From Nostoc sp. NIES-3756 (GTDB lineage Bacteria > Cyanobacteriota > Cyanobacteriia > Cyanobacteriales > Nostocaceae): 64,000 bases of DNA. Shown here piece after piece: positions 57,078-64,000 of this stretch. The notes below the pieces were generated by a model. The model was given only the letters and a program-made list of their open reading frames with translations. It did not search any database and was not told where the DNA came from. Position numbers and translations under genes: made by a program. The stretch is taken from positions 3,258,501 through 3,322,500 of the forward strand of contig NZ_AP017295.1 in the NCBI RefSeq assembly GCF_001548375.1, given 5' to 3'. The number at the start of each line of letters is the position of its first letter. Within the stretch, counting starts at the first letter, position 1.

Positions 57078-57710
57078 CTATTTTTCTTCACTATCTTCTG
57101 AGTAGAGGTTGTGAGTCATGATGTAGGCTCTGACATTTTCTGGCACTAAATAACGAATTGACTTACCTGAGCGATAAAGTTTACGAATTAGGCTTGACGA
57201 AACTCCCATTAAAGGGATATTCAATAAGTGCCAGTGAATAGCAATTGACTGCTCCCCTAGTTTTTGCTTCACTTGCTTGCAGATTAACTCACTTTGAGCT
57301 ATATTCTCACCACCTAGCAATCGGGGTGCGATTAACCAATCACACATTTGCGCTAGTTCGTGTCCACGGTACCAACGCGGTAAGGTTTGGAATGTATCCA
57401 AGCCTACTATCCAGTACCAGTGAGTATTTGGGAAACAAGCAGATAAGTCGGTCAAGGTATTGATCGCATAAGAAACTCCTGGGCGGTTTTTCTCCACAGA
57501 GGAGACAGAAAACGCCAGGTTATCTTGTGTAGCTAATTGCAGCATTTCCCAGCGATGTCTAAAACAAGATGCTTTTTTATGAGGAGGATTTGATGAGGGA
57601 ACCCAAATTACTTTTTCTATTGGGACTTGTTGCAAAGCTGTTTCGGCTATAAGTAAATGTCCCCAATGAATAGGGTCAAATGTACCGCCAAAAATTGCCA
57701 GATGCTGCAT
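57078..57710 (-). CDS. nadD: Nicotinate-nucleotide adenylyltransferase
   Basis: A 210-residue nucleotidyltransferase: GGTFDPIHWGHLLIAE (GxFDPxHxGH, about residues 8-23), WVPSSNPPHKK, LDTFQTLPRWYRGHEL and the C-terminal SSSLIRKLYRSGKSIRYLVP. It adenylates nicotinate mononucleotide to deamido-NAD. The usual ISST(x)IR motif reads VSSSLIR here. Confidence 0.9.
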   Translation of the reverse strand: MQHLAIFGGTFDPIHWGHLLIAETALQQVPIEKVIWVPSSNPPHKKASCFRHRWEMLQLATQDNLAFSVSSVEKNRPGVSYAINTLTDLSACFPNTHWYWIVGLDTFQTLPRWYRGHELAQMCDWLIAPRLLGGENIAQSELICKQVKQKLGEQSIAIHWHLLNIPLMGVSSSLIRKLYRSGKSIRYLVPENVRAYIMTHNLYSEDSEEK

Positions 57711-58106
57711 AGTGATATCTTGGCTGGGTGCAATTGAAAATGATTTTCATCGGCAACATCATAATTTTAATAAAATTCATGCCTGGGCTTGATGAAATAT
57801 GAAAAGCAATTTCGCTAGGAATATGGTTATGTAGGCTATACCAGTAAGGAACAGAATAGTATGTATTTCACATTACAAGAATTTCTTTCCCGATGTGACA
57901 AAAATTTACTGAATAATCATAAAAAACAGTATAGAAATAGCAAAAACCTCTAACCAAGGTAAAATCATTCTCAATTTTAAAACTCCTGAAGAAAATCATC
58001 CTTGAAAAACCTATCGGAGTAGTTACAGTAAAAATACAAATCCTGTTATGATACCCGTGTTATTTGTGATTTATGGTGTGGTGTGGTGTTAAGAGGAGTA
58101 ATCTAA
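57711..58106. other. Intergenic region between divergent nadD and murC
   Basis: 396 bases, AT-rich, without a gene. It holds the murC promoter candidate at 58023-58052 and presumably a nadD promoter. Nothing else stood out. Confidence 0.5.
58023..58052 (+). promoter_or_regulatory. Probable promoter of murC
   Basis: TTACAG (58023-58028), 18-base spacer, TATGAT (58047-58052), about 55 bases before the murC ATG at 58107, which has an AGAGGAG ribosome binding site. Confidence 0.45.
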
Positions 58107-59567
58107 ATGAGTAATAGTGTAGATTTTGCTGGTAGACCGTTTCATTTCATCGGAATTGGCGGGATAGGAATGTCTGCTCTGGCATACGTTCTAGCTAAAC
58201 GTCAATTGCCAGTATCAGGTTCTGACCTCCGACCGAATCATATTACGCGCAAATTAGAATCTATCGGCGCACATATTTTTAGTAGACAAGAAGCTAGTAA
58301 TATTGAGTTCTTTGGGACTAAAGTTGAATCTAAGGAAGTAGAATTAAATTCACAAGAAATGTTTCCTGGTGGCAATACAACATTGCCCCAAGTAATTTGT
58401 TCAACTGCAATTAACTCTAACAATTTAGAATATCAAGCAGCATTAAAATTAGGGTGTCCGATTTTCCATCGCTCAGATGTACTCGCTGCTCTCATTGCCG
58501 AATACCGCAGCATTGCTGTAGCAGGGACTCACGGCAAAACCACAACTAGTAGCATGATTGGCTATATGTTACTAGCAGCAGGTTTAGACCCGACAATCAT
58601 TGTCGGTGGAGAAGTCAACGCCTGGGAAGGTAACGCCAGAATAGGTCAAAGTCCTTATTTGGTGGCTGAGGCAGATGAATCAGATGGTTCTTTGGTGAAA
58701 CACGCTCCGGAAATTGGCATTATCACTAATATTGAATTAGACCATCCTGACCACTACGACACCTTAGAAGAAGTAGTTGATACTTTCCAGATATTTGCCA
58801 AGGGTTGCAAAGTCCTCATTGGCAGTATCGATTGTGCAACAGTAAGAGACCGCCTAAAACCTACGATTACTTACAGCCTCCATCAAGATACAGAAGCTGA
58901 CTACACCGTTACGAATATCGACTACCGTGCTGATGGCACTACAGCTTTAGTCTGGGAAAAAGGTAAAGCTTTAGGTGTGCTGAACTTAAAATTACTAAGT
59001 CGTCATAACCTGAGTAATGCTTTAGCTGCTGTAGCTGTTGGTCGTCACCTGGGTTTAGAGTTTGGCGAAATCGCCAAAGGTATCGCCAGCTTTGAAGGTG
59101 CAAGACGACGCTTCGAGTTTCGTGGCGAAGTCGATGGTATTACCTTCATTGATGATTACGCTCATCACCCCAGCGAAATTCGGGCTACCTTAGCCGCCGC
59201 GCGTCTCCAAGCTAGACCAGGACAAAGAGTGGTTGCTATCTTCCAACCTCATCGCTATAGTCGTACCCTGACCTTTTTAGAAGAATTTGCCGAGTCCTTC
59301 GGTCATGCTGATTTAGTAGTTCTGACCGATATTTACAGTGCAGGCGAACCCAATTTAGGACAAATCAGTGGTGAACAGTTGGCAGAGAAAATTGCTCAAC
59401 AACATCCGCAGGTAGTGTACCAACCAACTATCTCCACGGTGTGCGAGTACCTAATCAAGACTCTGCGCCCTGGTGATTTAGCCCTATTTCTGGGTGCAGG
59501 AAATCTCAATCAAGCAATTCCAGAAATTATTACCACACTTTGCACACCTGCAACAGCCACGTTGTAA
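58107..59567 (+). CDS. murC: UDP-N-acetylmuramate--L-alanine ligase
   Basis: A 486-residue Mur ligase that adds L-alanine to UDP-MurNAc. The N-terminal FHFIGIGGIGMSALAYVL binds the UDP part. The ATP loop is GTHGKTTT (residues 140-147, Lys144). The central domain has EADESDGSL and TNIELDHPDHYD, and the C-terminal domain YAHHPSEIRATL. It precedes murB, the reductase that makes its substrate precursor, by 96 bp. Confidence 0.96.
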   Translation: MSNSVDFAGRPFHFIGIGGIGMSALAYVLAKRQLPVSGSDLRPNHITRKLESIGAHIFSRQEASNIEFFGTKVESKEVELNSQEMFPGGNTTLPQVICSTAINSNNLEYQAALKLGCPIFHRSDVLAALIAEYRSIAVAGTHGKTTTSSMIGYMLLAAGLDPTIIVGGEVNAWEGNARIGQSPYLVAEADESDGSLVKHAPEIGIITNIELDHPDHYDTLEEVVDTFQIFAKGCKVLIGSIDCATVRDRLKPTITYSLHQDTEADYTVTNIDYRADGTTALVWEKGKALGVLNLKLLSRHNLSNALAAVAVGRHLGLEFGEIAKGIASFEGARRRFEFRGEVDGITFIDDYAHHPSEIRATLAAARLQARPGQRVVAIFQPHRYSRTLTFLEEFAESFGHADLVVLTDIYSAGEPNLGQISGEQLAEKIAQQHPQVVYQPTISTVCEYLIKTLRPGDLALFLGAGNLNQAIPEIITTLCTPATATL

Positions 59568-59610
59568 GGATACTCACAAGTGTCTGTTTAGTAACAGTTT
59601 TATCAAAAAA

Positions 59611-59626
59611 ACCGTATCTATACGGT
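59611..59626. promoter_or_regulatory. Perfect palindrome between murC and murB
   Basis: ACCGTATCTATACGGT, a 7-bp inverted repeat with a two-base centre, about 38 bases before the murB start. It could be an operator or a small attenuating hairpin; no T run follows. Confidence 0.35.
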
Positions 59627-59663
59627 AGATAAATGTAAAAATTTCACAAAAAATTGACGTAAG

Positions 59664-60659
59664 ATGAAAATTTCCCAGGCAGTTGGAAACGCCTGCATAG
59701 TTGATGCTTCCAATGTAGAGACACAGGATAGCGATCGCGCAACAAATAGTAAAATTATTTACTTACCCGGTACTAATTGCGAGATCAAATCCCAGGCTTT
59801 GTTATCTGCGTATACTTCCTATCGGGTTGGCGGAGCGGCTGAATTGTATGTCGCCCCTCGTGATGTAGAAGGGTTGCAAGCCAGCCTCCAGTATGCAAAA
59901 GAACATGATTTAAGAGTAACAACCTTAGGTGCTGGTTCTAATTTGTTAGTTAGCGATCGCGGTATCTCTGGTTTAGTCATTGCTACCAAACATCTGCGTT
60001 ACAGCCACTTTGACCCCCAAATCGGTCAAGTAACTGTAGCGGCTGGAGAATCAATTCCCAGCCTAGCATGGGAAGCGGCAAAACACGGTTGGCAAGGCTT
60101 AGAGTGGGCGGTAGGTATTCCTGGTAGCGTCGGTGGTGCAGTAGTCATGAATGCCGGAGCGCATAATAGCTGCATCGCAGATATATTAGTCAGCGCTCAG
60201 GTACTTTCACCAGACGGCACAATCGAGACACTGACACCAGAAGAATTAGGCTATGCCTATCGTACTTCCTCACTACAAGGTAGCAAGCGTGTAGTTACCC
60301 AAGCCACCCTCCAATTAAAACCAGGCTTTGACCCCGCCATTGTCACAGCCACAACTAGACAACACAAACAGCATCGCTTAAGCACCCAACCTTACAACTT
60401 CCCCAGTTGTGGTAGTGTGTTCCGCAACCCCAAACCCTATGCGGCTGGCTGGCTAATTGAACAATCTGGCTTAAAAGGCTACCAAATAGGCGGCGCACAA
60501 GTAGCTAATCTCCACGCCAATTTTATTGTCAATCGTGGAGGAGCCAAAGCCAACGACATCTTCAGCCTCATTCGCCATATTCAGCAAGAAGTCCAAGAAC
60601 GTTGGTCAATTTTGCTAGAGCCAGAAGTCAAAATGCTTGGCGAATTTCAGGCGGCTTAG
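59664..60659 (+). CDS. murB: UDP-N-acetylenolpyruvoylglucosamine reductase
   Basis: A 331-residue flavoenzyme that reduces UDP-GlcNAc-enolpyruvate to UDP-MurNAc. Visible parts: FAD-binding [24 protein letters not shown] and [17 protein letters not shown], proton-donor Ser in SCGSVFRNP (about residue 254), [14 protein letters not shown] and the catalytic Glu in [11 protein letters not shown]. The N-terminal 30 residues are variable. It is in tandem with murC, linking two consecutive cell-wall steps. Confidence 0.95.
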   Translation: MKISQAVGNACIVDASNVETQDSDRATNSKIIYLPGTNCEIKSQALLSAYTSYRVGGAAELYVAPRDVEGLQASLQYAKEHDLRVTTLGAGSNLLVSDRGISGLVIATKHLRYSHFDPQIGQVTVAAGESIPSLAWEAAKHGWQGLEWAVGIPGSVGGAVVMNAGAHNSCIADILVSAQVLSPDGTIETLTPEELGYAYRTSSLQGSKRVVTQATLQLKPGFDPAIVTATTRQHKQHRLSTQPYNFPSCGSVFRNPKPYAAGWLIEQSGLKGYQIGGAQVANLHANFIVNRGGAKANDIFSLIRHIQQEVQERWSILLEPEVKMLGEFQAA

Positions 60660-60671
60660 GATGTTGGGTAC

Positions 60672-60745
60672 TCAATCAGTGAACAGTTATCAAGTTATGT
60701 TAGCTGTTCACTGATAACTGATAACTGCTAACTGATAACTGATAC
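60672..60745. repeat. Heptamer-derived inverted repeats after murB
   Basis: CAGTGAACAG (60677-60686) pairs with CTGTTCACTG (60708-60717), followed by several TGATAACTGATAACTG copies. It may serve as the murB transcript end. Confidence 0.7.
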
Positions 60746-60843
60746 ATATATTCCTAAGATTTTGGTAAAAAAATAGGCAAATTGCCTACCGCATCTATAA
60801 TTGAATTTGATTTGTTATTGAACGCACACGCGGACTATTAATT

Positions 60844-61188
60844 ATGACAGGAAAAGGATTTGGTGGCTTTGGCCTGGGAAAAATGAAAGAACTGGCCGAC
60901 GCTTTCAAGAAAGCGCAGCAAGTTCAAGAAGGCGCAAAGCGACTCCAAGAAGAATTGGAGCAAATGGAAATTCAGGGAGAAGCCGGTGGTGGCTTAGTCA
61001 AAGTAATCGTCAGTGGCAACCAGGAACCAAAGCGAGTAGAAATTTCACCAGAAGCTTTAGCACAAGGGGCAGATTTACTTTCCGATTTGGTAACGGCTGC
61101 AATGAAAGATGCTTACAACAAGTCTACAGCCACAATGCGGGAACGCATGGAAGACTTGACCAGTGGGTTAGAATTACCTGGATTTTAG
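60844..61188 (+). CDS. YbaB/EbfC-family nucleoid-associated protein
   Basis: A 114-residue DNA-binding dimer protein: [29 protein letters not shown] (long helix), [21 protein letters not shown] (beta strands) and [22 protein letters not shown] (second helix). YbaB/EbfC proteins bind DNA and influence gene expression or nucleoid structure. The N-terminal Gly-rich start ([11 protein letters not shown]) is as in cyanobacterial homologues. No recR or dnaX is adjacent. Confidence 0.93.
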   Translation: MTGKGFGGFGLGKMKELADAFKKAQQVQEGAKRLQEELEQMEIQGEAGGGLVKVIVSGNQEPKRVEISPEALAQGADLLSDLVTAAMKDAYNKSTATMRERMEDLTSGLELPGF

Positions 61189-61190
61189 GT

Positions 61191-61332
61191 ATTAGTCATT
61201 AGTCATTAGTCATTAGTCATTAGTCCACAGCCTTGTAGACTAAGAGTTTCGACTATTGACTTTTGACATTTTTAGGGTAAATTTTTACACTATTTTTTGT
61301 TTTAATTACGAATTACGAATTACGAATTATTA
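61191..61332. repeat. Heptamer and ATTACGA repeats
   Basis: (AGTCATT)n at 61191-61229, ending in AGTCCACAG, and ACGAATTACGAATTACGAATTA at about 61311-61332, immediately upstream of the phosphatase start. Confidence 0.75.
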
Positions 61333-61335
61333 TTC

Positions 61336-61821
61336 ATGCCTTACAAACTATTGTTTGTCTGTCTGGGGAATATCTGTCGCTCACCCTCGGCAGAAAATAT
61401 TATGAATCATCAAATTGAGCAAGCTGGTTTGAGCGACAAAATTGTTTGTGATTCTGCTGGTACTTCTAGCTATCACATCGGTAGTCCTCCTGACCGACGA
61501 ATGAATGCAGCCGCAGTAGCGAAGTTAGGAATTACATTACGTGGTCGAGCTAGGCAATTTATTAAGTCTGATTTTCAAGACTTTGATCTTATCCTCGCAA
61601 TGGATCGAGATAATTATGATGACATTATTGCACTTGATCCAATAGGGCAATATCACCATAAGGTACGTTTGATGTGTGATTTTTGTTCACGCCACAAATT
61701 AAAGGAAGTTCCAGACCCTTACTATGGTGGGACGGAAGGCTTTAATCAGGTAATTGATTTGCTGGTTGATGCTTGTGAGGGTTTGCTGCAATACGTCACC
61801 AAGCAGCAATTAGAAGCTTAA
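61336..61821 (+). CDS. Low-molecular-weight protein-tyrosine phosphatase
   Basis: A 161-residue LMW-PTP. The P-loop is CLGNICRS with nucleophile Cys9 and Arg15 (C-x5-R). The general acid Asp is in EVPDPYYGG (about 127). DLILAMDRDNYDDI is another family block. It hydrolyses phosphotyrosine on proteins, and in bacteria it often counteracts tyrosine kinases of polysaccharide synthesis. No kinase gene is nearby. Confidence 0.94.
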   Translation: MPYKLLFVCLGNICRSPSAENIMNHQIEQAGLSDKIVCDSAGTSSYHIGSPPDRRMNAAAVAKLGITLRGRARQFIKSDFQDFDLILAMDRDNYDDIIALDPIGQYHHKVRLMCDFCSRHKLKEVPDPYYGGTEGFNQVIDLLVDACEGLLQYVTKQQLEA

Positions 61822-61830
61822 TTATAATTT

Positions 61831-61862
61831 CGTAGTAAGGACTTAAGTCCTTACTACGAACT
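61831..61862. terminator. Palindromic repeat between convergent genes
   Basis: GTAGTAAGGACTTAAGTCCTTACTAC is a perfect 13-bp inverted repeat of the GGACTAAAGTCC family. It lies just before the stop of the minus-strand binding-protein gene and after the phosphatase stop, so it is placed like a bidirectional terminator. No T run is present. Confidence 0.6.
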
Positions 61863-61866
61863 TCAT

Positions 61867-63126
61867 TTATTTGATATCTAAAAAAGCAAATTTGCCATTG
61901 ATACCGTTTGCCTCCATTTTCAATTGGGCTACATAAAACTGTTTTTGGATTACTTCACCTACTGGAGTAAAAGCTATTTCTCCGAGAGGCGTTTGATAAG
62001 TTAGCTTAAGTAGTTCTTGATTTAATTCTTTACGCAATTGAGGTAAGGTTAAATCATTAATTGGTCTTTTTTTGTTTAAAGATTGCAGCGCTTCTACATA
62101 TACTTGTAAAGCAGCAAAAGATTGGGCGCTGACTTGGGATGGTTCTTTACGATATTGCTCGATGTAGGCTTGGCGAAATGCAGAGTTAATTTCATTCTTG
62201 TATTCTGGGCTGTAGGCTTGAGCAATAATTATGCCATCACAAAGCTTTCCACATACTGAAAATATATGTGAGGTATTAAAGCCATTTCCACCGATAATTA
62301 TGCCTTTATAACCAAGTTCTCGTAGTTGTTTTACTAAATTTCCACCATCAACAGCTAGCCCAGATATAATTGCTAAATCTGGTTTTAAATTAATCACACT
62401 GCTGGCTTGAGTTTGAAAATCAGTATCTGTGGTTTGAAATTTTTGAACTGTAATTAAATCTAATCCTAAATCTTTAACTGTCTTCTGAAATATTTCTGTT
62501 TCTGATTTATTAAAGGCATCATTTTGTGCATAAAATACAGCTACTTTTTTTATTTTGGGATTTTGTTTGAGTGCTGCTTTTACTGCATAAGGGGCGACGA
62601 CTGCAACCGATGAAGAAACACGGGCAACATAATCACCAATTTCAGGAATACCTTTAGCTGTATTTGATGCACCAATGACTGGAACTTGATTACGTTCTGC
62701 TATGGGGTCAGCACTAAATGCTTGTTGTGATAGAGTAGGGCCAATAATGCTTACAACGTTATTTTGATTAATTAATGTTTGAAAGGCATTAATCGCGCCG
62801 ACTTCATCACCACCAGTATCTTGAAATATTAATTTAATTTGTTTACCGTTAATACCACCTTTGTTATTAAAATACTTTTCAGCAATTTTTACTCCATCAG
62901 TTCCCTCTTGACCAAGTAAGGCTACGTTACTTGTTTGAGCAAAGGCGATACCAATAGAAATGGTGTTAGTTTGGTTTGTTGTAGATGTGGGATTATTTGC
63001 TGACTGTACATTAGTACTATTACTTCTACCACAAGCAGTTAGCAGTACAGAGGAGATAACTAATAATGGTATGTAACGAGAGATACTAACGCGGAACTTA
63101 AAGGCGATCGCATTTTTCATACTCAT
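61867..63126 (-). CDS. Branched-chain amino-acid-type ABC transporter binding protein
   Basis: A 419-residue LivJ/UrtA-like periplasmic binding protein and probable lipoprotein (lipobox LLTAC, Cys32). The mature protein has the type I fold: ISIGIAFAQTSNVALLGQEG, GGINGKQIKLIFQDTGGDE, VVSIIGPTLSQQAFSADPIA, GVNVIGASN-like residues (VPVIGASNTAKGIPE) and FQTTDTDFQTQASSV. No permease or ATPase genes are adjacent, so its transporter partners are encoded elsewhere or it acts as a sensor. The start ATG at 63126 has a second ATG at 63120. Confidence 0.88.
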   Translation of the reverse strand: MSMKNAIAFKFRVSISRYIPLLVISSVLLTACGRSNSTNVQSANNPTSTTNQTNTISIGIAFAQTSNVALLGQEGTDGVKIAEKYFNNKGGINGKQIKLIFQDTGGDEVGAINAFQTLINQNNVVSIIGPTLSQQAFSADPIAERNQVPVIGASNTAKGIPEIGDYVARVSSSVAVVAPYAVKAALKQNPKIKKVAVFYAQNDAFNKSETEIFQKTVKDLGLDLITVQKFQTTDTDFQTQASSVINLKPDLAIISGLAVDGGNLVKQLRELGYKGIIIGGNGFNTSHIFSVCGKLCDGIIIAQAYSPEYKNEINSAFRQAYIEQYRKEPSQVSAQSFAALQVYVEALQSLNKKRPINDLTLPQLRKELNQELLKLTYQTPLGEIAFTPVGEVIQKQFYVAQLKMEANGINGKFAFLDIK

Positions 63127-63307
63127 AGTAATTCGATTTGATTTCTGTATCCCTTACGGGAGCGTAGCCATAAAAAGCTTAGTATCTGTAGGGTGGGTAA
63201 TGCTAGCCCTGTCAACGTGAACCTCTTGACTCTGTGACTCCGTGCCTCTGTGGTAAAAAATAATTAAGTCACAGAGGTACAGAGAAAATATGTCTCACCG
63301 TTAATAA
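63127..63307. repeat. Interspersed repeat with hairpin
   Basis: CCCTTACGGGAGCGTAGCC (63154-63172) belongs to the GC-rich palindromic family also seen at 55844-55922. CCTCTGTG (63245-63252) and CACAGAGG (63270-63277) form a stem in the CTCTGCG-type repeat. Confidence 0.6.
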
Positions 63308-63991
63308 CTACTCTACTAAACCGTGGGTCATAGCAAAGCGCACCAGTTCAGCTCGATTACTGGTAGCAGTTTTTCTCAATAAACTACTAACGTACTTTTC
63401 CACGGTTCTGGAACTTAGGTGTAATTGATTGCCAATTTCAATATTCGATAAACCGTGGGTTAGCATCTCTAATACTTCTTGTTCTCTAGCAGTTAAAGAC
63501 GAGAGTAATTGCGATTTGTCTACATGGGTAAATACAGAGTGATGATTCTCGACGGTTTTTGTGGGGAGGGCATTGGCTGAACTGTCTTTATGAGAAAATC
63601 TGTACTCAGATTGTATGATTTGCGATCGCTCTAATAAATTACGGATTGCTGCTGCTAACTCTTCTAACTCAAAAGGTTTAGGTAAATATAAATCACATCC
63701 CGACTGATAACCGAGAATCCTTTCCTGGGTTCTGGTACGTGCTGTTAATAAAATTACAGGTAGTAAACGGAATGGGGGTTGTTGACGTACCTGACGCACC
63801 AACTCATAACCATTCATTCTCGGCATCACAATGTCGGTAACAATCAAATCAGGATGGTATGTTTCTACCATTGTTAAAGCCTCTTGACCGTCATTAGCCG
63901 TAATCACTGAGTAGCCAGACAGTTCTAAATAGTCACTAATAGACAGACGAGTGCCCAGATCGTCATCCACCACAAGGATCGTCAAGGGCAT
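63308..63991 (-). CDS. NarL/LuxR-family response regulator
   Basis: A 227-residue two-domain regulator. The receiver (about 1-120) has VVDDDLGTR, phospho-Asp in TDIVMPRMNGYE (about 53), Thr in LTARTR and Lys in LPKPF. A linker (about 125-160) precedes a LuxR-type HTH (LTAREQEVLEMLTHGLSNIEIGNQLHLSSRTVEKYVSS in pattern). It should bind DNA when phosphorylated. The cognate kinase is not adjacent, and targets are unknown. Confidence 0.93.
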   Translation of the reverse strand: MPLTILVVDDDLGTRLSISDYLELSGYSVITANDGQEALTMVETYHPDLIVTDIVMPRMNGYELVRQVRQQPPFRLLPVILLTARTRTQERILGYQSGCDLYLPKPFELEELAAAIRNLLERSQIIQSEYRFSHKDSSANALPTKTVENHHSVFTHVDKSQLLSSLTAREQEVLEMLTHGLSNIEIGNQLHLSSRTVEKYVSSLLRKTATSNRAELVRFAMTHGLVE

Positions 63992-64000
63992 GGAACGTAC

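Overview
The window looks like chromosomal DNA of a filamentous, heterocyst-forming type cyanobacterium (Nostoc/Anabaena/Trichormus group). The reasons are: very many copies of the HIP1 octamer GCGATCGC; intergenic runs of heptamer repeats (AGTCATT, AGTCCAT, AACAGTC and similar) and of ATTACGA / TAATGGG repeats; and a gene set with Gap2-type GAPDH, NdhD, a CYP38-like lumenal cyclophilin, a cyanobacterial efp-accB pair, DUF1822 and CHAT/WD40 proteins. I cannot name the strain from sequence alone. No rRNA, tRNA, CRISPR array, transposase, integrase or phage gene was recognised.

Layout. 1-149: 5' end of a ZIP-like transporter gene. 308-4753 (minus): a GldA/GldF/GldG-type ABC exporter with a DUF4340 protein. 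5126-7694: DUF1003 membrane protein, CadD-like transporter and two small secreted proteins. 8017-12951: a sulfate-binding-protein homologue followed by a complete high-affinity phosphate transporter, pstSCAB, closed by a strong terminator. 13055-15686: a secreted peptidoglycan-binding protein, a small conserved-looking protein and a PLP-dependent tyrosine phenol-lyase-like enzyme. 16048-23681: a probable three-gene module made of an HTH (sigma-region-4-like) protein, a DUF1822 protein and a 1539-residue CHAT protease-nSTAND ATPase-TM-14xWD40 protein. This is the best candidate for an undescribed signalling or defence system. 23770-29500 (minus): a GH13 amylase-like enzyme and a PotA/PotD/PotB polyamine-type ABC transporter that lacks PotC and carries a four-helix-bundle (IVP) gene between potA and potD. 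29817-35584: two tandem class B PBP2 genes, purA and rplY.

35724-42798: a two-domain kinase fusion, a membrane protein, an ExbB/ExbD pair and a large hybrid histidine kinase. 43162-51469: ndhD, an orphan PD-(D/E)XK nuclease, an Uma2 remnant, a glycerolipid acyltransferase, proS, a GerMN protein and an ArsR regulator. 51695-61821: a housekeeping block with efp-accB, CYP38-like cyclophilin, thiL, gap2, nadD, murC-murB, a YbaB protein and a low-molecular-weight tyrosine phosphatase. The window ends with a branched-chain amino-acid-type binding protein and a NarL/LuxR response regulator, both on the minus strand.

Intergenic space is dominated by small repeats, many arranged as inverted pairs that can form hairpins at gene ends. 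Several gene ends (DUF4340 start, thiL start, acyltransferase stop) lie inside such repeats. A second, GC-rich palindromic repeat family is nested inside heptamer tracts at two places and appears to have inserted in frame into the ZIP gene.
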